This document shows, in pieces, positions 34,381 to 44,970 of a stretch of DNA of 64,000 nt. This DNA is from Earliella scabrosa. Lineage: Eukaryota; Basidiomycota; Agaricomycetes; Polyporales; Polyporaceae. The translations under genes and the position numbers were made by a program. The first letter of the stretch is position 1; each line of letters starts with the position of its first letter. The notes under the pieces are model-generated. The model ran no database searches. It was not told the DNA's origin and saw only the letters and a program-made list of their open reading frames with translations. Location: assembly GCA_022605405.1 (NCBI GenBank), contig JABYQQ010000005.1, positions 1,736,001 to 1,800,000 on the forward strand, read 5' to 3'.

Positions 34381-37070
34381 TCATTTTTCGCCCACATGAA
34401 CAGAGAGCTTTGGCGCTGATAACTGCGCTAAGTAATCCTTGATGCCCCCATCAGTCAGGTAGAACGGTTGCGACGGTACCCGTGAACAACGCACCCTCAG
34501 CCACTGCTCTCGCTGTTCGGGAACATGGTCGAATACAAGGTAGCGCTTGTCGTTCTGTCCAGCGCACACGTCAGTTGTGCAAGCTGTACACCCGAAACAG
34601 GGCATCACTCGCCTTCAAGACCTTGACGATCTCTTTTAGGTCCACATTCTTCGCTAGCGCCTTCATGTCAACTTGTTCCTCTTCGGCCTCATCGCCAATG
34701 TCATCGTACTTGATGCTCTCATCAACGCCCTTTCCGCCAATCTTTCCTAGGCGCCCCCAGAACTCGACGAACGAGTTCTCGCTCAGCATCTGGTCGAACG
34801 CAAGCCTGGCTTCGTGCGTGCGCTCGCGCTGCCACTTCTCAAACTCTCGTTCGAGCTGATCGACAGAATAGCCGAGCTTTGTAACCGGGAGCGATGACAG
34901 CAACGACGCGACAGGCAGCGCTGTGAACGGCGTATTCAACGCCGGCGCATGTGAGGCAAATAACCCGTGCAGATTTGCCAAATGCTTGTCACGCAGCGCG
35001 TTGACGTGCGAATGGAAGAGATGCAGCTGTTGGTTGAGCGGCAGGGGCGAGTTGACGAATCGAGGATCCTTCTGCAGTTGTGGAAGAACAGCGTCCCAGG
35101 TAACCTGTACGGATGTAGCATCGCGATGCGGTCGTCAGCCATCGATTCGTATACACGCCACCAGCATACCTGTGGGTCACGGATGGCATCTGTGAGCATG
35201 GTCCTGAAACGTAGATAGATGCATATGTGGTGAGTGGCGCCAAGTAACAGATCAATCCAGTTCAATCCATCTGGCGCACCTGAACTCCAGTTCGCCCTCC
35301 TCTTTCGTTAGTCCAAGTTTGGATCGGTCAATCTCTGCTTCCAACTTGCTGCGCTCAGCTCTGACTTTCTGTTCACGTTCCTTTACAGCGCGTTCTTTGC
35401 GCTCCATACGCTGGCGCTCACGCTCTTCCTCGTCTTCCTCAGGCTTTCGGTCCGACTGTGAATGCGACAAGAGACCGGATGCGGACAAGTCTGCTGCTGC
35501 ATCAGATGCGCCCGCCTTGATGTAAGTAGTGAAGAGCTCTTCCCGCAACGATGATGACCCTACAGCGTCATATCGGGGGTCAGACGTCAAGTGTTTCTTG
35601 ATCTGTGTAGCACCACAGCATCAGCGTCATACCACTCGGCCAAGGATGTAATGCGCTCACGTCTTTCCATACAGCACCCGGTTTTGCCAATCCACTTTCT
35701 TTGAGGAGTGCAAAGAAGTCTGCCTCGGCCTTCTTCGCTGCGGCTCGTTTCTCTGGCAGAGTGACGACGTCAACGATGCCGGACAGATGGTCTGACAGTA
35801 GTGACTCACGTTCCCCAAGTTCCTTCAGATAGTCTCTGAACCGCTTTTCTCGTTCGCGGTCGTCCCGACCCCATCCATAGAACCGTCGGTCCTTTTTCCA
35901 CTGCCTCCGCCACTCGGTCCAGCTTGTTCTGGTACTCTTTACCTCATCCTTGAGCAGACGATCGAACTCTTGCTTCGGATCTAGAGTCTCCTTCTCGACC
36001 TTGACTTTGGACTGCCGTAACTCTCTCGCGCGATCTCGGCAATATTCGTCGAAAGCCTCGCGCCGGGCGGAGACAGACGGGAGGAGGACGTATCGGGGAT
36101 CCGACACGAACAATGGAAGAGAAGTGTCCCAGGGATGGAGAGGATTGATATTCTTCTCTCGAAGAAGGGTCTAACAGAGTCATAGCATGTCAGAGGTACC
36201 ACACAATAGTGACATGGGCAAGGGGAGCACAACACACACCTTGAATAGCGCCTTCGCCTCGTCAATAGACAAGTCGACTCGTTCGGGCATGTTCAGCTGA
36301 GGTGCTCCCTTCTGCTTCTCCGCCTCTTTGAGCCGTTTGGCCTCCTCCTCTTGTCTCTGCCTCTCCTCCTCCCTTCTCCTTTCTTCCTCCTCAGCCTCTG
36401 CAGCCAACTGCGCAGCAGCCTCTCTCTGCCATTCCTCTTCTTCACTGTCTTCATCGTCCTCCTCCTCCTCATCCTCTTCCTCCTCATCCTCCACCTTCGC
36501 CTTCTTTGTGACCACGACCTCGTCCACAGGCACCGGCTCCTCCGCCTTGCGTTTGCCCACCATCTCCTGCACCTCCGCCTGTATGCGCTCGACCTCCTTC
36601 ATCCGCGCCTCCTCTGCCCTCTTCGCCTCCTCCGCCTTCTTCAGTGCTTCCTCCCGCTCCAGCTCCTCCACCGCGTCTTTTATCTCATCTGGGACCGTCC
36701 ACACACTCCGCTTCTCGCCAGTGTGCGTGTAGAACGTGTTCCCCTCCGTGGTGATCACGCGGAGCCATGGGGTGCCAGGTATGGGTGTCTTCACAGCCGG
36801 CTTCTCCTTCTTCGCTTTCTTCTGCGGCGCGGCAGGGGCTGCGGGGACCAGGCCCTGGGGTATGACGGGGAACACGGGTAAGGGCCGCACGTATGTTGAC
36901 TCTTGCATCTGCGTGTTGTAGTAGTACGGCTGGCCGGTTGGACCTGGGGCAGACGTGTTTGGGACTCCATCGTCGAGTTTAAATGATTGTGGCCACGTAC
37001 TAATATGTTCGGTCCATCCCGGAGGCAGGGGCGGAGGTACAGCAAAGACTGGTGGAGGTATAGCAGCCAT
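34381..37070 (-). CDS. TCERG1/CA150-like WW-FF transcription elongation/splicing factor
   Basis: This nuclear protein couples RNA polymerase II elongation to splicing through FF domains. It starts MAAIPPPVFAVPPPLPPGW at 37070. Two WW modules lie at about aa 15-55 and 100-130 (PGTPWLRVITTEGNTFYTHT, SVWTVP). A very acidic Glu-rich and Lys/Glu coiled stretch (about aa 190-270) follows, then five to six FF repeats: TLLREKNINPLHPWDTSLP with DPRYVLLPSVSARREAFDEY; TWTEWRRQW-type; VWKDVKKHL-type with DPRYDAVGSSSLREELF; LPQLQKDPRFVNSPLPLN; and finally NDKRYLVFDHVPEQREQWL, closely matching TCERG1 NDKRYLVLDCVPEERR. The end LAQLSAPKLSVHVGEK is reached after a last 57-nt intron. First exons are 37070-36240 and 36170-35661. 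The many FF domains and final NDKRYL block favour TCERG1 over Prp40. Confidence 0.88.
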
Positions 37071-37347
37071 TTTAGCGAGACTCGAGTAGCGAGTTGCACA
37101 CCAAGGTCAAGGAAATAGACGCTTGCTCTCTGTCGTCAGCGCGCATGGACGCCCGATGACGATCTGATCGGCCAGCCACAACCGCGTCGAGGTTGCATGC
37201 ACGTTCATGCACGGCGCACGCCAGTATGTAAATACACGCCGCACGCGAATGGAGACGGTTAATCAACCACAAACCGACAGATAGCCCAGAGAAACCAGAT
37301 AATAAATTACTATATACTTCATTTTGATACAGCAGCGACCAACCCTC

Positions 37348-40300
37348 TCAGAGCTCGTCATGACGCTTCTGCTCGACAGGGACCTGCTTAATGACGTTCC
37401 CAAACTCATCGACTTCTTCCACCTCCCAGGAAACGCGTCCGTGCCCGCTCTTCTCGAATTCGTCCTCTTCGGGCGCGTCGGCGTCAGCGGGAAGCTCGGG
37501 GTCGACTGGCGGTGCAGGCTTGACGGTCGTGTCAGTCGGCGCAGTCTCCGAGACACCCAGCGAGCGACGGAGGATGCGGTCCACACGGGTGAAGAAGCTA
37601 TTGTTGAACAACGTATAAGCTTCAGTCTTAGTGAAAGACAGACAATGGCGGAAGCTTACTCGTTCGAGTCCGTGACGGCGAAGCCGGAGCGGACGAGGGC
37701 GCCGTCAACAAGAACGGTCGCGACTTCGCGGAGCTCATCCTCAGCCTCAATGTCACGCTCCTCTTCCTCGGCGGGAAGCTGCTCGATGCGGCGGAGGAGA
37801 CCCTCAATGAGGGGCGAGCGCGGGTTGATCTCGAGCACCTTCTGCTTCTTCGCGAACTCCCACATGTGCTTGTGGTTGACCTGGGCATGCGAGGAGCTGA
37901 TGAGTTTCTCAAGGTTGGCCGTGTACCCGTGCTCATCGGCGACGATGGCGCATGAGCTGGTAACAAGACGGTTGGAGATGACAACTAAACAAATTGTCAG
38001 CAAGATGGAGAGCGAGAGGCAGCTAACATTCCATACCATCACGAGCGGCTCCCTTCTCTCGGACTTCCTTGCGGAGCCATTCAATGAGGGGCTTGAACTT
38101 CTCGGTCTGCTCAGCTTGTTCGGCCTTTTCCTCCTCAGCAGTCATTTCTGCCAATGCGAAATGTCAGCCTTTGTCTCGGAACAGCACACCACTGCAAAGA
38201 ACGCACCCTCGTCACCGAACTTCAGGCCAGCTTTAGCAACGTCCTGGAACCCGATCTTCCTGCATTTTTTCGTCAGATATGCTCGCGACGGCGACATGAA
38301 ACATACTCACTTCCAGCGGCGGACGTTGGTAATGAAGACCTCGTCCAGAGGGTCACCCAAGAGCAGAACCTCGTAGCCACGCGCGTGGAGCTTCTCGATG
38401 AAGACGCTCTTCGCGAGCTCGGTCGGGGTCTTGCCCATATCGGCAAGATAGAAGATCTGGCTCTGGCCCTTCTTCTTGTTCTCGAGGTACTCGTCAAGCG
38501 ACGTCGCGTTGCGCTGGTTGGTCGCAAAGCGGACGAGCGGCACGAGCTTGTCGCGGTTCTTGGTGTCTTCCACCGCGCCGAGCTTAAACACGTTACCAAA
38601 CGCCTCCTGCACCTTCTCCCACTTCTCGGGATCCTCGTCCTTGATGCGGTTGAGGATCTGGATGAGGCGCCGGAGGATGATACCGCGTAGCTGCTTGAGG
38701 AACGCGTTCGACTGAAGCGTCTCTCGCGAGACGTTGAGGGGGAGGTCTTCGGCGTCGACGACGACCTTCACCCAGTTTGCCCACTTCGGGAGGGTGTCCT
38801 CACCGAGGTCGGACGTGATGAATACACGCTTGACCATCAGACGGATGTCCTTGGTCTTGCTCTGAAGCGGATTCTGCCAGTAAACATCATCGCTGCGAAA
38901 CCACACCGTTAGGATGCGCTAGACAGTAATGTAGAGCGTACTCACAGCGAGCTCGGGATGTAAATCAATGCGCGGAAGGAAACACCAGATCCAGAGTCAC
39001 CCGCGAAGTGCGTCCAGGCCAATGGCTTCTGGAAATCCTTGTAGGTAGCCTGGTAGAAGTTCTCGTACTCCTCATCTGTGACTTCCTTCGGGTCGCTGGA
39101 GACCAAAATTATTAGTCTCATGAGGTAAGGCGATTGACGAGGACGTACCGCATCCAGAGTGGGGGTTGTGAGTTCAGGTGCTCCCACTCATCATAGGGGA
39201 CAGGGACCAGTTCAGGTTCCTTGACTTTCTCTTCGCTTTCCTCAGTGACCTCCTCGACGACAGCCTCTTCCTCGTCCACTTCGTCTTTCGGTGTCTCCGC
39301 GGGGGCCTCAGGCTCCTTCTCCTCTGTCTCGTCGTCGACCTTGGGCTCCTCACGGGGCACCATCTTGACGTGATGAGTCTGAAGGAAGATCGGGAATGCC
39401 GTTGAGAAAGAAGAGTGCTTGTTACTGCATGATGGTGAATCAGTGACAGTGTCTTGTTGAAGTGACGGGAAAATACTTACACAAGATCCTTGATGGTCTG
39501 CTCCACCAGATAGTTCGAAGCATCCTCTTTAAGGAAGAGGGTAATCTCCGTGCCGCGACCGAGGCTGTTACCACGAGGGTCCGGGTAGACTTCGAACGAG
39601 TTCTCATCTGCACCGGAGCTGAATACGTATTGCGTCGGGTCGGGGTTCTTCGAGGACTTCGCTGCGAGGGACGCAACCTGGACACGATCCGCAACAAGGA
39701 AGCTACTGTAGAAGCCGAGACCGAAGGCACCAATCAAGTTGCCATTGCTCGAAGTATCACTCTCCGCCTTTGAGAGGAACTCGGAGGTGCCGGACTTCGC
39801 AAGAGTACCGAGGTTGGTCGTCAACTCTTCCGGCGTCATACCAATTCCCGTGTCTGTTCGGCATGTGTCAGCGAGAGAAGCAATACACAGCAGGACAGCC
39901 GAAGGCATATGCTCGTGTAAGGACGCGCGAATCCGCATGCAGCGAGCATAAAACGATGTCAAGATGACTCTGGGTCAATACTGAGGGAAACCTGTTTGAC
40001 GAATTGTCTTGACATCGTCCCAGAGCACGGGGAACTCGTAGAAAAGGTACATATACGCACCAGTGATCACAATACGACCACGCCCTGAACCATCCTCGTC
40101 CCTAACGGCTTTGATCGTGATGTTCATTAACTCAGCACCAGTGAGAACGTCCGGCTCTGTCAGTGAGGTGAGACGGAGCTTCTCGAGGGCATCGTTGGCG
40201 TTGGAGATGAGTTCCCGCAAGAATACATCTCTGACAGGAAGTCAGCCCGATGCATGCTCGCAATTCATGACGCAACGAACCGGTTTGAGTACAAACTAGT

Positions 40301-40525
40301 AAGAAAGTCGGTGAGCCTGTGTAGCCACACACAATGCAACGTACGTACCTGTTGATGACGATCTTGCGAAGACGAGCGACGTCACTCTGAGGATGCTAGT
40401 CAGCTCCCTTCATCTCGGCTATGGACAACGTGTCTGACCTGATACGCGTGCTTCTCCTTGCCGTCCTGAGCGAAGGCGGAGACGGCGAGGACACCGAGTG
40501 TCAGGATCGTACGGAACAGCCGCAT
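37348..40525 (-). CDS. Endoplasmin/GRP94, ER-lumenal Hsp90 chaperone
   Basis: This is an ATP-dependent chaperone for secretory client folding in the ER. It starts [19 protein letters not shown], a clear signal peptide, and ends [13 protein letters not shown], giving the ER-retention tetrapeptide HDEL. Conserved Hsp90 blocks: [78 protein letters not shown], then an acidic Glu-rich linker (39200-39360), [25 protein letters not shown] ([15 protein letters not shown]), and GVSETAP before the tail. Roughly 770-800 aa over about nine exons. Near the start, a 15-nt microexon (40295-40281) supplies LYSNR between two short introns. Ascomycete yeasts lack this protein, so its presence fits a basidiomycete. 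A UPRE-like palindrome lies 134 bp upstream. Confidence 0.94.
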
Positions 40526-40658
40526 GGCTGGGGAAGGAGGAGGCTGTCAGAGACAGTGAGACGAGAGAGCTGTCGTGGCTGCCGTGGGGGATGCCGCGTA
40601 TAAGTATGCGATGCGGGGCAACCGCGGACGGGCGTGCCTCTCGCGACCACAGACGCGC

Positions 40659-40668
40659 TGACGTGTCA
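40659..40668. promoter_or_regulatory. UPRE/CRE-like palindrome upstream of GRP94
   Basis: TGACGTGTCA is a near-perfect palindrome that includes TGACGTG, the core bound by Hac1/XBP1-type bZIP factors of the unfolded protein response. It lies 134 bp upstream of the GRP94 ATG, with a TATA-like TTATACG (minus strand, about 40598-40605) in between. GRP94 is a classic unfolded-protein-response target, so the placement is meaningful, but binding in this organism is inferred. Confidence 0.5.
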
Positions 40669-41366
40669 TGATCGAGATCACCGACGCACCGCGCGAAACG
40701 CGATCACGCGATCCCTCTCGACGCGCTCGTGACCCCGGACACAGTCTGCCGTGGCCAAGTTTTACCAGAAGTTTCGTCATTGCTGGGGAAGATGTGGTTG
40801 ACAGAGTCGAAACGACAGATGGAAGTGAGGTTATATTGAACATGGCGATAATGCATGCTCAACTTGAAGTTGTTCGTGAGCTAGCCCTCCCGCCGTCGCT
40901 AGATGTCAATCTTGACCCGGTACGAAACTACGGGCTAGCGAAGACAAAGTGTCCGTTCTGTCCTGGAACACCAGTGGCATGCATCTACACAGTATACCGG
41001 TACCGATCATTCGCAGAGTACTGAGCCAATCACTGTGATGCAGTGGTCAGATATTTCGTCATATGCAAGTTGAAGACTTCTACCAGTCTGTGCGATACTT
41101 GAATCGCACCTAATCCTGATGTGCACTTGGATCACCATCAATACTGTCAGGTACTCCCTGCTAGCAAATGCTTCAGCCTGAGGAGTGTTGAGTACGATCG
41201 GATCTCGATATCTGAGCTGATCCGGGCCACGTGGAGTACCTGATCAGGCAATACCTCACTGTCGCCGACTTGGCCGACTTGTGCTGCCTTTACGAGACTA
41301 CGACCATTCCGAGTTACCACCCCTCACTCATCAACATACTCATCGCGGCCTCGGTACACTGGGGGA

Positions 41367-44303
41367 ATGATGCCAGCACCCTTCTCTCGCCTCCAGCTTG
41401 CTGCGGCTCTGATAGGTGAGCTACGCTTCCCCGCCGTCCCTACTGCATGCCGACATCCGTCCAGAATATGACAACGACCAAGATGATCCATCCAAGCCCA
41501 AGAGGTCGGCGCAGGAGAGCGCGATTTTCTTGCCATTCCGCAACAGACCCACTCGACCTGAACGCAGGAGCGCAGACTATCTCGGGGTATCTCTCCCCAG
41601 CGAAGCGGGTGACGCACCTCGAGAATCGGGTGCGTACGACCGCAAGTCGCGGGCTTCGATTGACAACCTCCGCAACCCGTTCGGACGCGACTCAACTTAC
41701 GATGGCAACCTTGAGGACGAGGACGAAGAGGAGGAGATTGAGGTGGACTTGGCTTCATGGGGGCTGGACGCAATCATGCCGAAGGAGAAGGAGAAGGGAA
41801 AGCGGAAGAGGAACAAATCAGAGGTCCTCCCAAACCCTCATGAGACTCTCGCAAAGGAGTCGAAGCCCCATCACACCCGAACAATGAGCGCGAATCTACT
41901 CAGTGGTCTCGGGGAAGGCGGTGCATTCCTTGATTCTCCATCGACTGGCCCTCCTCCCGCTAGTCATCCTCTTGGACCACGGAGGCACTCAATAGGCGAC
42001 CCGCTCGATGCCCCAGCTGCGTACTCTAGCGAGCCTATTCTATCACCCCGTTCTCGCAGTCCGTCCGCTCATGCACTCATTGACAACATCCCTACTACTC
42101 CTCCTCTCCACGCTGTCCCATTCCCTTCAAGCGAGACCGTCCGCTCAGCCTCCCCGTTCCTCGATGAACGACGTCGGACTCTGAGTTTGGGATCGCGAGT
42201 GATGCTCAATGACCCGCAGCCTGAGGACGACAATCCGTTCGCTGTCCGACCTCCCTCACCTAGTCGCATGTCGCGCTTTGATCCTAAGGCTCAGCGTGCG
42301 CGTACCATGTCACACGGGACCATTGCCACTCAGATGATGCTGGAAGACGAACGTCCCGAACCTCGACCCTCAATGGGCGACAGACGATATTCGCGTATGG
42401 ATCTGATGCGTCCGAAGGTCCTCATCATGCCCAGTCCACTCCAGAACGCGACACAGGCTGCTGGCCCGCAGCAACCGGCCCTTCGGACGACTGAAGGCTT
42501 CGAACTGTCCACAGATGGTCGTCCGCTGCCGCCGGGTGCCCGTGCTGCCCGACGCTCGTCCGCAACATTATCAATGCTGGAGCCGGGCCTCTCAGCGCCG
42601 ATCGCATCCAACTCGTTCACACCAAACCCCCGGAACAGCCTGACGCTCTCGCAGCTCACGTTCCGCAACACGCTGCTCGTAGACGGACAGCGCGACGTCG
42701 CGTATGCCGACATCGACACTCGTCTGAAGCGAGCGACGGAGGATGGCGAGCAGATCGAGCTCCACCCCGAGCCGGAGCCTGAACCTCAGCCGGAGGTGCC
42801 AATTGTCGAAGTGGAGGATGCGAACGCACCAAAACGGCCTGCCGGGAAGCTCTACGGCCGCAGTCTTATCGACGACATTGAAGCTCGCAAGGCAGAGATG
42901 CGCGGGAAGCAACGGTGAGCTTGTTTGCTACCACTTCACGAAACTGTGCTGATATTGGTGATAGGGTGTTCCGAGGCGACGACCGTCCTTCCATGATGGC
43001 TCGCTCGCAGACGCGTTCGAGCACGCTAATTACCGCGGATGATCTGAAGCGTCCAGCGTCGCAGCATCTGAGTTCATTCAACTCACAGCCAAATCTGACC
43101 CGCCGCAACTCGGCCAATGCGAAACCCCTCCTCGACTTTGAGGAGGAGATACCTGGTGCGCCCCGCCAGAGTCTGCACCCTGGCGGTGGACTCGGCGCTG
43201 GAGGTGGTCATCGCTCCGTGTTCGGTGTCGACACAATCTGGGAGCGCGAACTTGCGAAGCTCAAAGTCATTGAAGAGCAGGAACGTCAGGCGGAGGAGGA
43301 GCGCAAGAAGCGCGAGGCCGAGGAGGAGGCGAAGAGAAAGAAGGGCAAGAAGAAGAAAGGCAAGGGCAAGGACGAACCCTCCACATCCCAGCCTGTCTCT
43401 CCTGCACCACAGACGCCTTCACCTGCCATCCCTGAGGACTCCGCACCACCAGTGCTGCCCGCGATTCCGAAGACCACCGTCAGACGCGCGCCTCCCCCGC
43501 CTGGCGATGACGATGAGGAGTCGGACGATGACAGTGATTCGAGCGACGCGCCCGCTCCTCGTCGCGCCCCGGCGCAGGCCTCGGGCTGGCACTCGGACGA
43601 GGACGAGGGTCCTCGGCGCACGACTGGGACCGGACCGCGATACCCGAATCAAGGACTGTCGCCCGGTGCCGCACCTCGCTTGCCTCGCATTCCAGGCGCA
43701 GATGACGACAGCAGCGAGGAGGACGTGCCCCTCGTCGCTACGATCGGTCGGGCCGCGCAACGTCAAGCACGATCACGCGTGGGCGACGACGACAGCTCGG
43801 ATGAGGAGAAGCCGCTCTCGGTCCTGCTCGACAAGACGAAGCAGAAGCTGCCCTCGATCAGCGGAGGCAGTCTTTCACCCCGCTCGCCCGCCCGGGGCGG
43901 CGAGGATGAGGACGAGGACGACAAGCCGCTCGGGCTGCGCGTGACGCGCTTCGGCTCGTCCCTGAACCCCTCCATCGCGGGCGGGGACGCGGACGAGGAT
44001 GACAAGCCGCTCGGGCTGCACCCCGAACAGATGCGCAAGTCGCAGTTCTTCATGGCGCAGGCGCAGGCACAGCAGCAGATGCTCGCGCAGGCGCAGATGG
44101 CGCAAATGGCTGCCGCACAGCAGTCGATGATCTTCGGCGCGCCGTCCATGATGAGCTCGGGCTTCTTCGGGCCCCCCATGGCGCCCCCGATGATGATGTA
44201 CCCGCAACTGCCGCCGACGCCCCCGCCGATGCAGGACGCGTCCAAGTTCAGCAGCGTCGACAAGTGGCGCCACGACGTCGCAGTTGAGGGCGAGCGGTCA
44301 TAG
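41367..44303 (+). CDS. Large acidic low-complexity protein, unknown function
   Basis: Three exons, 41367-41415, 41465-42914 and 42965-44303, close to 945 aa; the first intron (49 nt) joins AAALI to EYDNDQDDPS. I recognise no catalytic domain. From the N-terminus: FLPFRNRPTRPERRSADYLG, a Ser/Pro/Arg-rich disordered region with acidic stretches (EDEDEEEEIEVDLASWGL), a Lys/Glu coiled segment (about 43250-43370, WERELAKLKVIEEQERQ), then a Pro/Asp/Ser-rich region. In it an acidic cluster followed by x-P-L occurs four times: EEDVPLVA, DEEKPLSV, EDDKPLGL, EDDKPLGL. A Gln/Met/Ala-rich segment (about 44050-44130) and Met/Pro-rich stretch precede the end SVDKWRHDVAVEGERS. The composition suggests a cytoplasmic or cortical scaffold; this is a guess. 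The start at 41367 is supported by the strong ATAG/GTGAGC donor. Confidence 0.75.
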
Positions 44304-44970
44304 CACTCACAAAGGCCTACACATATTTCCAGCGTTGCGTTGCGTGTACACGTTCCCTCGGGCCTCGATTGATACCTCCGATGGACCCAATTGCTGTTTC
44401 ACCCCATGCTCATCCCCATCCGTCCTTCGGAATTCGCTTTCACCGGCTTTCGTAGTTTCCCTAGCGCACTCACTCGTAATCTCCGATTCATGCAGACCTC
44501 TCTCCTTGCAATTGTCGCTCTCTCTCTTTCCTTCACTCCTTGGGGCACTCTCAGATCATCATCGCATCGTCATTCGCACCAGCATATCATACGTAGCACG
44601 CGTCATATCATAACTCATTGCAGCAGCAGAAATACAGTAACTTGTAGAGTGTCCGCGGCGATTAACTCTGGGCAGAGGAAAACTATGAGAAAACAAGCGG
44701 GAGAGGTGCTCCGGGGACTCGATAGCGGTATCGTGGACATGGGACGTTGAGGGGGGTCAAGAAGAGCAGTGCGACAATGGCGACAATGGGTCCGGGGTTG
44801 ATCCGACCATGAACCATGCATGGCGCGTGTGGGGAATTGGGAGGAGCTTCGAGCCTTAAGGGGGAGGAGGAGTGCGGCAAGTATGTAACTACACAAGAAC
44901 CAATATGGTCTGGAGCATATGCATAAATAACAACAGCGTCCGTGGCAAGAACGTACAGCGGACACGCTCA
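44304..44970. other. Convergent intergenic region
   Basis: This 667 bp separates the stops of the acidic protein and the kelch protein. It is pyrimidine-rich from 44330 to 44580 (probable 3' UTR of the acidic-protein gene) and contains no supported gene. The open frame at 44615-44971 has no recognisable content. Confidence 0.5.

Noticed and set aside
36293..36732. Long Ser/Leu-rich plus-strand frames at 36.3-36.9 kb
   Set aside because: They are antisense to the Glu/Lys-rich coiled region of TCERG1; poly-Ser and poly-Leu arise from the complement of GAG/GAA repeats.
41416..41464. Treating GTGAGCTACGC as coding start of the acidic protein
   Set aside because: It is better read as a 49-nt intron: a strong AG/GTGAGC donor, a CAG acceptor, and matching phase linking an ATG-initiated first exon to the main frame.
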